The notes under the pieces are model-generated. The model saw only the letters and a list, made by a program, of their open reading frames with translations. It did not search any database and was not told the origin of the DNA. Both the position numbers and the translations under genes were made by a program. A stretch of DNA of 64,000 nt, from the NCBI GenBank assembly GCA_031216445.1, contig CM062214.1, positions 28,872,501-28,936,500 of the forward strand. The letters run 5' to 3'. Of the stretch, positions 9,383 through 20,127 are shown piece after piece. Within the stretch, counting starts at the first letter, position 1. Each line of letters begins with the position of its first letter. This DNA is from Lateolabrax maculatus (lineage: Eukaryota > Chordata > Actinopteri > Acropomatiformes > Lateolabracidae).

Positions 9383-11931
9383 ATGCTGCTGAACGCTCTG
9401 CTCGTGGTGTTGAGCTCTCAGGGGGTCTGGAGCAGGAAGTCTGAACCGTCCCTCCATGAGGCGGCTGCAGGTTTATTCAAAGGATCAGATAAATATGACT
9501 TCGCCGTCCAGGTTCCTGCTGCAGAGATGGAGTGTTTCTGGCACTTTGCTCACCAGAGTGGAAACTTCTACCTGACGTACATGGTGAGAATCTCCACTTT
9601 ATATTCACTTCCAGGTACTTGGACTTTGAGTATTTCCATTTTATATAAATGTGTACTTCTACTCCACTACATCTCAGAGTAAAAAAATAACCTTGTATCT
9701 CCACATGTGGTGATGGTGACTGTTTGTGACGAACTGAAGGATGAAGAGTTCCTTTATGTGCTGAGAAAATTCTCCTTGTGGAGCTAAATAAACGGTTGAC
9801 TTTTTAGAGATACGAGGTTCTCACAGGACGGCGACGCTACAAACGTGATGATCTTATAGACCATGATGCATTGCTGCAGATTAAACTACCCAACAGGATA
9901 TAAAGGAGTTAAAATGAGCTCAACCTTAAACATCTACAGCAGTAAAATGCAACAGACACATGAATGCAGCAGGAATATTAATCCAGAAACATGAGAGATA
10001 ATAAAACACTGACAGGAACTCTTTACTGCAGCAGGAGGACTTTACTTTAAGGACATTTTTAACTCAAGTAAAGGCTCTGAATACTTAATGCTGCAAAGAT
10101 AAATATGTTTGTTCTCTGGCTTATCACACTAACTTTCAAGGTGGTCCAGTTTGACCTCTAAACGTGATCAGAGTCGGTGTTTCCAGAGCAGATTAGTGCA
10201 GCAGCACAAATACAGATGTGTGTCACAGTGCATACATGTTGAGGTCGGGCTCTCTTCTTTCTGCCTGGAGACTGAGTTAACTTGATTTCATTGTTGATAA
10301 CTTGTCAAAATTATTTTGGATGAATTTTGGATTTCTTTTGTTCTTCAAAGCTGACTTTAAGTTTATCTGCAGTTGTTGCACAAATGTTGAACTTCTATAC
10401 TTTTCATTGTACATCGTCATTTTCAGATATCAATGATTAATTTCCAATAGTGATTTTAGATTAAAAAAATAATTAAAATAAAATCAGTGCAAAATAAAAA
10501 CAACTGACCAGTGGAAACAAAGAACCTGGTGTTTAATGAGATTTTTATTTGTCATTTAAACACTAAAATATATGAAATGCACTTGGATCATTTAGTTGGA
10601 CTGAAACAATAGATTGGTCAGTTTTGTTATGAGTTCAGGTAAATTATTTAATTTAACTTATTTTTCATAGAAGTTCCTCGAATAATTTTTACCAAACAAA
10701 CAAGAGGAAACAGTGCCTTTTTTGGGGACTATTTTCAGTGGCGGATGAATCCACATGTGTTTGGGGCAGCAGGACGGTGTGTGTGGGACTGAGTCAGAAT
10801 AAACTACAGTGTGTGCTGAGGAAGACCTGCATGGTGCTGCATTCATTTTGATCACATTTTTGTTCCTGATGAAGGAACATGTGACCAAAACAACAGTGTG
10901 ACAACAATAGAGCCCTGAAACACAGAATATCACCAACTGTACCTTCGTATCAACAACCTTTCATATGTGCATGTGACCACAGGTGCAGTGGGTAACAGGC
11001 ATGGCCAAAGATCACCGGCTGTTTGTGACAGTCAACTCACCACAAGGCGCTCTCATAGCGTCAAAGAATGAGGCCGTCGGTCAAATGAACTTCCAGACTG
11101 AGCTGACAGGTGGGATCCTAGAGTCCATTATATATCCAAGAATCACATATCGCCTCTGTGGTAACCGCAGTTTCCCTGTCAACAGGGTTTTACCGGATGT
11201 GTTTTGGGAACCACAACAACCAGTTTGGAGGCATCAGGGTCTTTCTGAACTTTGGTGTTATCTACGAAGGCTTTGAGGAGTCAAAGAGAGACATGGAGGA
11301 GGGGCAGGAAGTCCTCAACAGCACTCTGGCCGGTATCGAGGTATTTGTCTCAAGTCTGTGGGGTCTCTGTGGTTTTGGACGTAGTTGTATTCAACGCAGT
11401 CAGAATCAGTTTTGCTCAAGCTGATTCTGCAGCTGGACAGGGAGCTAAATTCTGCATGAGGTGTTTAAAATATGAGGAATTAAATGCACAGCGACTGCAT
11501 CAAAAACAATAGAATGTCGTCTGCATAAAGAGATCTAAAAGGAGTTGAGGTTGACGGGGTTGAGGCTGTAATGTTATAATGTTAGTGTTAATATAATAAA
11601 AGATAGACTATGTGACAATATACAGTATTACACCTATCACCTGTAGCCTATTGCATACTGTGACATATGGTTACATACAAATGAAATAAAACATGGCACT
11701 TTGGTTTAGGAGAGTGTACAGAAGCTCCAGAATCAGATCTTCCACATGTGGCGTCATTACAACTTCGCCCGCATGAGGAAAGGGAAAGATCACTTCCTCC
11801 TCCTGTCCAACCTCAACTACGTCACCTGGTGGTCAGCGACCCAAAGCTTCGTCATCATCCTGTCTGGATACCTGCAGCTCCTCGTCCTCAAAAGATTCTT
11901 CCACACAAACTCCAGCAGGCCGCGATGCTGA
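9383..11931 (+). CDS. tmed6: Transmembrane emp24 domain protein 6, second copy
   Basis: Paralogue of the gene at 4473. Exons 9383-9583, 10983-11109, 11186-11340 and 11710-11931 give 234 aa. Exon phases are identical, and exon 2 is 127 nt in both copies. Features are a signal peptide (residues 1-19), LFKGSDKYDFAVQVPAAEME then CFWHFAHQSGNFYLTY (GOLD domain), FGNHNNQFGGIRVFLNFGVI, FHMWRHYNFARMRKGKDHF, one membrane segment and a C-terminal RPRC. The FHMWRHYNFARMRK stretch is closer to what I remember of human TMED6 than the first copy is (FHMFRYYNFGRMRK). The acidic/Lys insertion in the coiled coil of copy 1 is absent. AATAAA hexamers at 12282 and 12307 are candidate poly(A) signals. Confidence 0.9.
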
Positions 11932-13203
11932 GAGCACAACATCTACACATGGAGGTCGCTGCTTTAACCCTGCCATGATTAGATAGAGATCCTGCACATT
12001 ATCTGAAGCTGGCAACTAAAACACTCCATTGATAAAAAGACATTTGGTTCCTAAACATTCTTTCTTGTGTCTATAAACCAACAGGCAATCTGCTCCTGAT
12101 CAATGATCAGTGAAAGGTGGTACATCAATGAGGCTGCTGGTTGATCTTGGTGTTCTTTAAATAGGTCTGTGCTTTAACCTGTTTATATGACCACTCAGAC
12201 CTTTCAAACTTCTTGTCTCTAGTTCAGTTATCTCTCAGATATGTCAAAGCTTTTAAAAGATATCTTATGCTGCCATCATAAAATAAACGTCTCTGCTCCA
12301 CAGTTTAATAAAACCTTGGATTCCTAGTTGGACGGTCCAGAAACAGCTGCAGAGGGTTTACTTTAGCACATGATGTCATTCTCCTTACGTTAACCATGAC
12401 TGCTACATGCCGAATCCCAACCCTAACCTTACACATAACCCTAAGCTAAGTGTAAACCCTAAAATTAAAGCCACCACATACATACATACATACATGCTGC
12501 ATGAAAGTTGGATTGGTTCAGTGAAGGCTATCTAAACTATTAACAAAGCAATAAATCCTCCAAATTAAACGTCAAAGTCTGTATCAGCAGGACCACATCA
12601 TTTATCTGTGCCTCCAGACCTGTTCAGTCTGTTTTACGATGAACACTGTGGTTCAGGTTTGGTTTGGTTCAGGCACAAAAACAACTTGGTTAGGGTTAGC
12701 AAAATGATTTGGGTTAAAATTAATATGTAAGGTGATCTTCATGGTCACTGTTACAATAATAACCACGTGGTTAATGAACTATCGTGGTTATGGTTTAAAA
12801 AAAAAAAACGACTGGAAACAAAAAATAAACAGAGGCCTCCCATGGGTGAAGTTTTCTTTACCCATCCGTCCGCCGACCTCCGCCTCATAGGCAGACTTTG
12901 TGTCCCGACTTCCTCCTTTGCTCTCAACAGACAATAGTTATTCCCTCTGCAGCCACTAGGGGGCTTTATGTCTTGAACGTTAATGTCTGTAAGTCTGTAA
13001 TTCACCATACAGCCCGCTTAATTCAGACACTCTAAAACCAACATTTTTCAACAAAAACAGCCTTGAAAGCTCAAAAGACAGCCGGTCCACAAGGTGATGC
13101 CAGATGAGGCGTTCTACACTCTATGTACCCCTGAGTGGTAAACCCACAGGGCCCACCAGCAGAGTTAAATACATGAAGGTAAGCAGGTTTAGCTCACTGT
13201 TAA
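11932..13203. other. Intergenic region, 3' UTR of second tmed6 and simple repeats
   Basis: Contains poly(A) hexamers (12282, 12307), degenerate telomere-like CCTAACC stretches around 12415-12465 and a (CATA)n run at 12476-12495. No coding exon is seen. Parts of 12830-13150 look like dispersed repeat sequence that I cannot name; the 5' end of the L2 insertion may lie in the last few hundred bases. Confidence 0.4.
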
Positions 13204-15612
13204 AACTCTGTAAGGTTCTGTATTAACCTTCAGTGGCCATGTATTCCCAGAGCTCTCAGTAGTAATAACTTCATGAGCTTCTTTGATGATAAAATTCTAA
13301 CTATAAGAGAAAAAATTCATCATCTTGTGCTCTCAGCCAGTTCAGATACATCTTCGAGTACAGGAACCTCAGGAACCTCAGAAGCAGCTGTAGAACCAGA
13401 TTTATATTTAGACTGTTTTTCTCCAACTGACCTTTACCAACTAACTTCAATGATTTTTTTGTCTAAACCAACAACCTGCCTCTTAGACCCCATCCCAACT
13501 AGTCTGCTTAAAGAAGTTTTACCCTTAGTTAGCACTTCTTTACTAGACATGATCAATCTGTCTTTATCAACAGGCTATGTACCACAGTCCTTCAAAGTAG
13601 CTGTAATTAAACCTCTTCTTAAAAAGCCTACGCTTGATCCAGGGGTTTTAGCCAATTATAGACCTATATCTAACCTTCCCTTTCTCTCCAAAATCCTTGA
13701 GAAAGTGGTCGTCAATCAGTTATTTGACTTTCTACACAACAATAGTTTATTTGAGGATTTTCAGTCAGGATTTAGGGAGTATCATAGCACAGAGACAGCA
13801 CTGGTGAGAGTGACAAACAACCTTTTGATTGCGTCAGATAAAGGATTTGTCTCTGTACTTGTTCTGTTAGATCTTAGTGCCGCTTTCGATACCATTGACC
13901 ATTGTATCCTATTACAGAGACTGGAGCATTTGATTGGCGTCAAAGGACCCGCACTAAGCTGGTTTCAGTCGTATTTATCAGATAGATTTCAGTTTGTCCA
14001 TGTAAATGATGAATCCTCCGTGCACACGGAAGTTAGTCATGGAGTTCCACAAGGTTCAGTGCTCGGACCACTTTTATTCACCTTGTATATGCTTCCTTTA
14101 GGCAATATTATCAGGAAACACTCCATAAACTTTCACTGCTATGCAGATGATACTCAGTTATACTTATCGATAAAGCCAGATGAAACCAGTAAGTTAGCCA
14201 AGCTTCAGGCATGTATTAAGGACATAAAAGACTGGATGACCTGCAATTTCTTGCTGTTAAACTCAGACAAAACTGAAGTTATTGTTCTGGGTCCTAAACA
14301 CCTGCGAGACGCACCATGTATAGATATAGTTACTCTAGATGGCATTGCCCTGGCCTCTAGCACCGCTGTAAGGAGTCTAGGAGTAATCTTTGATCAGGAC
14401 ATGTCCTTTAATACCCATATAAAACAGACTTCAAGGACTGCCTTCTTCCATCTACGTAACATTATAAAAATCAGGCACATCCTGTCTCAAAAAGATGCAG
14501 AAAAACTAGTTCATGCATTTGTTACTTCTAGGTTAGATTACTGTAATTCCTTATTATCAGGCTGCCCCGATAAGTCTCTAAAGACTCTCCAGCTGATCCA
14601 GAATGCGGCTGCACGTGTACTGACAGGAACCAGCAAAAGAGAACATATTTCTCCGATATTAGCTTCTCTGCACTGTCTCCCTGTGAAATCTAGAATAGAA
14701 TTTAAGGTCGTCCTCCTCACCTACAAAGCTCTTATTGGTCAGGCACCATCATATCTTAAAGAGCTGATAGTACCGTATTACCCCACTAGAGCACTACGCT
14801 CACAGAATGCAGGGTTACTTGTGGTACCTAAAGTCTCTAAAAGTAGAATGGGAGCCAGAGCCTTTAGTTATCAAGCTCCTCTCCTGTTGAATCAGCTCCC
14901 AATTTGGGTTCGGGAGGCAGACACCCTCTCTTCGTTTAAGAGTATGCTAAAAACGTTCCTTTTTGATAAAGCTTATAGTTAGGGCTGGCTCAGGTGAGTC
15001 CTGAACCATCCCTTAGTTATGCTGCTATAGGCTTAGACTGCCGGGGGATTTCCCATGATGCACTGAGCTTCTCTCTCCTCCTCTCCCTCTCTATCTGTAC
15101 GCATTCCTATCCCACTAATACAGGTTACCAACTCCACTTCTTCCTGGTAGTCCTTGTGCTTTCTGTGCTTTTTCGCCTTCTCACTTTCTGCAGGTGTTTG
15201 TGCCTCTGGAGCTGTAGAGTCTGGATCTGTGATTGCCGGCCGTCTACTGCCCCCATGTTCCTGCTCCACACTCACTGCTGCAGTTGTTATTATTATTAGT
15301 CTGATTATTATGTTGTCTCTCCTCCTGTTCTGTCTCCCCTCTCCCCCTCTCTCCTCCCCTTTCAACCCAACTGGGTCGATGCAGATGGCCGCCCACCCAG
15401 AGCCTGGTTCTGCTCCAGGTTTCTACCTGTTAAAAGGGAGTTTTTCCTCGCCACTGTCGCCAAGTGCTGCTCATGGTGGGAACTGTTGGGTCTCTGTAAA
15501 TAATATTTTAAAGAGTATGGTCTAGACCTACTCTATGTGAAAGCGTCTTGAGATAACTTTTGTTATGATTTGGCGCTATACAAATAAAATTGACTTGACT
15601 TGACTTGACTTG
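13204..15612 (+). mobile_element. L2-clade (Maui-type) LINE, 5' truncated
   Basis: The open frame starts after a stop at 13201 and reads PRALSSNNFMSFFDDKI, a typical L2 segment between endonuclease and reverse transcriptase. The full RT and C-terminal region follow, then a long 3' UTR and the L2-type tail: GATTTGGCGCTATACAAATA followed by AAATTGACTTGACTTGACTTG, a 5-bp tail repeat, ending about 15612. The endonuclease is missing, so the copy is 5' truncated. No target-site duplication was identified. Confidence 0.9.
13273..14982 (+). CDS. L2 LINE reverse transcriptase (ORF2 fragment)
   Basis: 569 codons without an internal stop. Visible RT blocks are VIKPLLKKP, ANYRPISNLPFLSKILEKVV, FQSGFREYHSTETAL, LDLSAAFDTIDHCILL (metal-binding Asp), VPQGSVLGPLLFTLY and the catalytic FHCYADDTQLYLS (YADD at 14140-14151). 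The C-terminal region holds SRLDYCNSLLSG, NAAARVLTG and LHCLPV, characteristic of L2 and related fish LINEs. The full element would also encode an N-terminal endonuclease, which is absent, so this copy should not be autonomous. The intact frame points to a fairly young insertion. Confidence 0.9.
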   Translation: MSFFDDKILTIREKIHHLVLSASSDTSSSTGTSGTSEAAVEPDLYLDCFSPTDLYQLTSMIFLSKPTTCLLDPIPTSLLKEVLPLVSTSLLDMINLSLSTGYVPQSFKVAVIKPLLKKPTLDPGVLANYRPISNLPFLSKILEKVVVNQLFDFLHNNSLFEDFQSGFREYHSTETALVRVTNNLLIASDKGFVSVLVLLDLSAAFDTIDHCILLQRLEHLIGVKGPALSWFQSYLSDRFQFVHVNDESSVHTEVSHGVPQGSVLGPLLFTLYMLPLGNIIRKHSINFHCYADDTQLYLSIKPDETSKLAKLQACIKDIKDWMTCNFLLLNSDKTEVIVLGPKHLRDAPCIDIVTLDGIALASSTAVRSLGVIFDQDMSFNTHIKQTSRTAFFHLRNIIKIRHILSQKDAEKLVHAFVTSRLDYCNSLLSGCPDKSLKTLQLIQNAAARVLTGTSKREHISPILASLHCLPVKSRIEFKVVLLTYKALIGQAPSYLKELIVPYYPTRALRSQNAGLLVVPKVSKSRMGARAFSYQAPLLLNQLPIWVREADTLSSFKSMLKTFLFDKAYS

Positions 15613-16996
15613 GATGACGTTGCTCTTCTCCTGATGTCAACGCCTCAATGTGATTTCCCTGTCAGTTTACCTGTGACGCATGAACTCACAAGCACTTGTG
15701 TAATTGGCCCTTGTGGGCTTCACATCCTTGAACAGGATTAGCAGGTTTTGTTGTGTCTGAGACATTGGTGGCACAGCACATTAGATTCCACAGATGTTTC
15801 TGGTAAACGCTTGTTGGTACTTTTAGTTTGTCGATCTGGCTCACCGGGATACAGACAGCCGCTTCTCAACAGGTAAATAAGCTTTTAAAGTTTTTGATCA
15901 TTTCATACCAAACTCCTTTTAAAACTCTGCTCCTATATGAGATCTTACATCATTGTTGACCTTTCATGGGCTAAACAATTATTATTAGTTAACAGTTCTT
16001 CAGATAATCCAATTTTTTTTTTAATGGTGGATTTTGCTTAAGAATATTTGAGACATTTCTCAAACAAAAAGGGAATGTTTAAAGGATAGGAAACATATCA
16101 TTCCCCCTTCCACCATTAAAAGATCCCTTTGTAATGCAATGTCAATGTAAGTGATGGGGGCGAAACCCACACTCCTCATTCCAACGTGTATCTAAAGCTT
16201 AATGGAGGGTTTGGCAGTTAATTTGATACTAAAAAGACTAACTTTGGAAGATATTCACTTGGTTTGTCAGACTCAGAACTGTGTGAAACAGATAAAGAAT
16301 CTGATTGTTCAGAGATCAGATGCAAACTTTAAGGGGTGTTCAGACTGCATGTGTTTGACTTCACTTCATGAGTGTAAACAAGAGAGAAAATGGAGGAAAC
16401 TAAAAGAAGGAAATACTAAAGTATAGCAAAGTATTGTACTGAACTTTGCTTGTTCCATCTTGTGAAGGTCTCTTCTAAATCTTCAGAAACGATCCCAGGC
16501 AACACTGCGGGATCTGTGCAAAATTCAAATGCCCTTATTTTACATGGCATATGTATTAAAAATAACCAATGCGTTGTAACCAACATAGGTCTTCATCAGG
16601 GTCATCGTCAGCTGTGGTTACAGTACACCCCTATAATGTGTTACACAGATGAGTTGGAGGATGGCCCTTCACCAATGTGCAAGCCTATTGGTCAAAAACA
16701 AGGAAGTGAAACTTCATTAACAGAAGGGAAAAGGAGGGAGGATGGAAGGAAGTGAAGGAAATATAGTACTGTACAGTGTCACTTCAGTTCCAGTTTACAA
16801 GATTTAGTTCATTTTTTGTTTACGACCTCATTTATCACTGTGTTGACTTCAGCTCAGGTCAATCGAATTTGTGCAACTCAGAGTTTTGTTCATTATTTGT
16901 TTGTTGAGTTCAGTTTAGTTCAGTCTGGTGACGTTCACTTCACGGTGGCACCTTTCCATTTCATTCCAAGTTAACTACCTCTGTCTGTCTCTGCAG
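15613..16996 (+). other. Putative untranslated first exon and intron of the 4HB/Pro-rich gene
   Basis: A donor CTCAACAG|GTAAAT lies at 15872/15873 after a segment reading ACAGACAGCCGCTTCTCAAC. The matching acceptor (GTCTCTGCAG) ends at 16996, 6 nt before the ATG of the next gene. This mirrors the layout of mlkl, so I infer a non-coding first exon ending at 15872. No clear ISRE was found. The stretch around 16110-16310 (CAATGTAAGTGATGGGGGCG, GAAGATATTCACTTGGTTTG) resembles a widespread teleost dispersed repeat. The L2 element inserted just upstream of the presumed promoter. Confidence 0.4.
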
Positions 16997-17002
16997 CTAA
17001 TC

Positions 17003-17839
17003 ATGGACAAGGTTGAGTTGATCTTGTCAGTATGCACGACCATCTACAAGATGGCTGACAACGTGAAGGCCAACAAGGAGCGTTGCCAACGAGTCGCCCA
17101 GAGAGTCAAAGCCCTACAGGAACTGGTTCTTACCATCAAACAAAGGGGACCGGGTCAAATCACTGCCCCTGTGGAGAACGCTCTGAATGAAATCAACGGC
17201 ACTCTGGTCTGTGCCAAGGGGCTGATGTTGAAATACTCTAAAACTAATGCTGTTATGAGCTTCCTGAAGTCCAGCGACCATGAAGACAAGTTTAACAAGG
17301 TGAATGAAAGGCTCACTGATAACTTCCAGGTCCTGTCTGGGGCTCTACAGATCGAGCAAGGGAACATACTGTACAAAGTGTTTGACACTGTTACAGGAAG
17401 GACACAGGATGAAGAGTATTGCAGTGGACAGGCTGCTACTAGCTCCTACCACCCCATGCCAACATGTAGCCCTACAACCCAAATGCCTGTCCCTGGCATC
17501 ATGTCCCCCCTTCCAATGTCTAACCCTACAGCTCCTGTACCCTTCATCATGTACCCCAGGTCCACCATCATGTACCCCAGGCCCACCATCATGTACCCCA
17601 GGCCCATCATGGCCCCAATGCCTTCCCCTACCACCATTGTGTCCAGGCCTGCCATTGCTACAGTGTCCCCCATTGTTATCTCTCCAGTCCAGAGGCCTGT
17701 CTTTGGGACCATTACCTCTATACGAGCACCGTGCACCGTGGCCCCCACGACTCTCATCAGACCTATCGCCCCAACGACTATTTCAACACAAAATACATCC
17801 ATCGTAAGAGGTTACTCTCTTGACTCTTACTTTCCTTAA
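17003..17839 (+). CDS. MLKL-type 4HB domain protein with Pro/Met/Thr-rich tail
   Basis: 278 aa in one coding exon. Residues 1-130 match the N-terminal four-helix bundle of the neighbouring mlkl: both have VKANK.RC.RV..RVK.L.ELV..IKQR and F..VNERL.D.FQVLSGALQ.EQGN.L..VF. In MLKL this domain binds phosphoinositides and permeabilises the plasma membrane. Residues 145-278 are a Pro/Met/Thr/Ile-rich tail with three IMYPR(P/S)-type heptapeptides (21-bp units, 17545-17610). There is no brace and no pseudokinase. The start is the ATG six bases after the acceptor, at the same place as in mlkl. The tail begins near where mlkl exon 1 ends, as if the donor were lost and intron read through (inference). 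Function unknown: it could be an effector, or a regulator of MLKL. Expression is not proven by sequence alone. Confidence 0.75.
   Translation: MDKVELILSVCTTIYKMADNVKANKERCQRVAQRVKALQELVLTIKQRGPGQITAPVENALNEINGTLVCAKGLMLKYSKTNAVMSFLKSSDHEDKFNKVNERLTDNFQVLSGALQIEQGNILYKVFDTVTGRTQDEEYCSGQAATSSYHPMPTCSPTTQMPVPGIMSPLPMSNPTAPVPFIMYPRSTIMYPRPTIMYPRPIMAPMPSPTTIVSRPAIATVSPIVISPVQRPVFGTITSIRAPCTVAPTTLIRPIAPTTISTQNTSIVRGYSLDSYFP
17545..17610 (+). repeat. 21-bp in-frame repeat in the Pro-rich tail
   Basis: Three consecutive copies of a unit like ATCATGTACCCCAGG(C/T)CCACC encode IMYPRST, IMYPRPT and IMYPRP. The period is the same (21 bp, 7 residues) as in the heptad array of the neighbouring 4HB gene, but the sequences are unrelated. 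Confidence 0.85.
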
Positions 17840-19245
17840 AACAGGGGGAGGAGCTGCAAAAAGTGTTTATAAATATTTCTGTGACGTGTTGTCTGCCAGC
17901 CAATCACAGAGAGAAGTGGATGCAATGAGATGATTGGTTTCAGAAAGTTACAGAAATGGTCGGACACAGGGGGTTTCCAAGGCTATTTGACCATCAGGAC
18001 GCCTGTATTTTCCCTCAAACACGAGACGAATCTGGTTTGAGATCATTCTGCTGGTTCTCATTTCCCTTCTTCAGTCACAGTATCTTGAACCAAGTTAGAA
18101 CAAATGCTGGGTCACACTATGAATTTGCATGTGCATCCTAGGGAAAAGGTGGTAAAGCTGGAAGCTTGGGACGTACAGTAAAGACTTCTTGCAGGACTTA
18201 TTGTCGATGTGGCTGGAGAACTAACTGGAGACTAGGCTGCTATAATAGCCCGACAAGCCACGTGGCTTGTTAACTGACATGCAGACTCCCACTGGTGCTA
18301 ACTGGTTTACCAAAGTTGAACTCTGTGTGAAAGAGCACATTGTTTTTAGCCTCATGAGAGAATCCCCCGGTCATGGCATGATGGTCCCACGAGGCTTTAA
18401 ATATTTAACACAACAGACACAAAGTCACAATATACACAAAATCACAGAAACGTTTGTCAGAACTTTGATCCTAAATGATTTGTGAGAAACAAAAAACAAC
18501 AAAACTAGGTTTGTTATTAGTGAACAGACTTTCTGAACTCAGTGTATAAAAGAAGATAACATACATATTTACATGGGCCTTAATATATTTACTTTTCTTT
18601 ATTATCATTTTATTATTTTCATGTGAAGCACAATAAGTAAGAATATTATTGACCATTTAAACTATTAATGATTCTTTCTTTATATCACATATTCTTCCTT
18701 TAAAGCACTTGTAATGGTCATCTGTATACAGAATGTTAATTAATGTTTGCCTAAAGACTGGTAGGTGATGAATCGTGAACTGAATATTAAGAAAACAACA
18801 ACTTGTTGTTAAAACGTGTTACAGGCAACTTGTTCTTTATTAAAGGATTAACCAGTCATGAAATGTGGTTCAGACGTTCATGTTCAAACTATAACTTTAT
18901 TGATCCCGACTTCATCATCAGGTCAACATGTTCATGTGTCCAACACTTTGGTTTATGACCAAATATAATCTCTGTGGACTTTTACAGCCATCTGTATCAC
19001 CTTCACATTCACGTTTCCTGGGTTTCAAAGGTACAAATCATTCAAACTACGAGGCATGTCCGTGATTCTGGTACACATTTACTTTGTACAAAACACTGCA
19101 TCTTATTATCTGAAATGTAGAAACATGACGTTTCTGTCTATAATCAAACACAATGAGTGTAGGTTAGAAAAGAAAAATTAAGCTTTATCACTCAACAGCT
19201 GCTCCTCCCACAAAGCCTTGACAGCGTGCCAGACTCTGTTCTGCT
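17840..19245. other. Region between convergent 4HB genes
   Basis: 3' flanks of two convergent genes. No exon is recognised and it is AT-rich from about 18460 to 18800. The segment near 18895 (ACTTTATTGATCCCGACTTC) resembles the 3' end of a fish retroelement in reverse orientation. I found no canonical AATAAA close behind the stop of the upstream gene. Confidence 0.4.
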
Positions 19246-20127
19246 TTATTGCACAATACAGTAGTACTCTTTGTTTTCATACACTAGTTTTGATTCTACT
19301 CTTTGCAGTATTTCCTCCTGCTCGTCCAGCTTCTTCTCCTGCTCGTCCAGCTTCTTCTTCTGCTCGTCCAGCTTCTTCTCCTGCTCGTCCAGCTTCTTCT
19401 TCTGCTCGTCCAGCTTCTTCTCCTGCTCGTCCAGCTTCTTCTCCTGCTCGTCCAGCTTCTTCTCCTGCTCGTCCAGCTTCTTCTCCTGTTCGTCCAGCAT
19501 CTTCTTCTGCTCGTCCAGCTCCTTCTCCTGCTCGTTCAGCTTCTCCTGCTGCTTGTCCAGCTTCTTCTTCTGCTTGTCCAGCTTCTTCTCCTGCTCGTTC
19601 AGCTTCTTCTCCTGCTCGTTCAGCTTCTTCTTCTGCTTGTCCAGCTTCTTCTCCTGCTCGTCCACCATCTTCTTCTGCTCATTCAGCTTCTTCTCCTGCT
19701 CGTCCAGCTTCTTCTCCTGCTTGTTGAGCTTCTTCTCCTGTTCGTCCACCATCTTCTTCTGCTCATTCAGCTTCTTCTCCTGGTGAACATGCAGAGCCCC
19801 AGAGAGCGTCACAAAGGCGTCGGAGAGACTTTTGTTCATGTTGTCGAACTCTGCCTTGTAGTTGTTGGCTTTCACCATCTGAGCCACCTGGTGTTGCTCC
19901 TTGAATTTCTCGATCAGCTCCACAGCTGACAGAAGAAGCTTGCTGAGTTTCTCCAAAGCAATTTTCACATCCTCAGAGAATTGCTCTTCCTTCTTCTGTA
20001 AGATGAACCTCGCCAGTTTATCCAGGGCTTTGACTCTCTCCAAAATGTGGGGGCATAGGTCATTATTGTTCTTCATCTTGCCATACAGGTTGTAAATGGT
20101 CTTGATGGGATTTAAGGTTATGTCCAT
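19246..20127 (-). CDS. MLKL-type 4HB domain protein with 24-heptad C-terminal helix
   Basis: 293 aa in one coding exon on the minus strand. Residues 1-119 are a diverged 4HB domain (IYNLYGKMKN, ERVKALDKLAR, FDNMNKSLSDAFVTLSGAL) that aligns with mlkl, notably its last helix (DAFQVLSGALQVEQ). From residue 120 a strict 7-residue repeat runs to residue 287: 22 regular LDEQEKK-type heptads, then LQRVESK and LVYENKE, and a YYCIVQ end. Only one position per heptad is hydrophobic (Leu/Val), so it may form a weak coiled coil or a charged single alpha helix. In MLKL the brace after the 4HB drives trimerisation; here the heptads occupy that place (inference). The start is the ATG six bases after an acceptor, as in the paralogues. 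AATAAA overlaps the stop codon. Confidence 0.8.
   Translation of the reverse strand: MDITLNPIKTIYNLYGKMKNNNDLCPHILERVKALDKLARFILQKKEEQFSEDVKIALEKLSKLLLSAVELIEKFKEQHQVAQMVKANNYKAEFDNMNKSLSDAFVTLSGALHVHQEKKLNEQKKMVDEQEKKLNKQEKKLDEQEKKLNEQKKMVDEQEKKLDKQKKKLNEQEKKLNEQEKKLDKQKKKLDKQQEKLNEQEKELDEQKKMLDEQEKKLDEQEKKLDEQEKKLDEQEKKLDEQKKKLDEQEKKLDEQKKKLDEQEKKLDEQEEILQRVESKLVYENKEYYCIVQ
19312..19785 (-). repeat. 21-bp coding minisatellite (heptad array)
   Basis: About 22 tandem copies, on the plus strand CTTCTTCTCCTGCTCGTCCAG with variants (TTCTTCTGC, TTGTCCAGC, TTCAGC), all in register. Every unit is 21 bp, so the reading frame and heptad phase are preserved throughout. The first seven heptads (as translated) and later ones form higher-order pairs, for example LNEQKKM-VDEQEKK occurs twice, which indicates block duplication. 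Confidence 0.95.

Noticed and set aside
15033..15525. Frames on both strands in the L2 3' UTR
   Set aside because: They overlap the recognised L2 3' UTR and lack protein motifs.
19218..19929. Plus-strand Ser/Phe/Ala- and Leu/Val/Gln-rich frames
   Set aside because: They are antisense shadows of the 21-bp heptad array of the minus-strand 4HB gene, which has the homologous domain and splice context.
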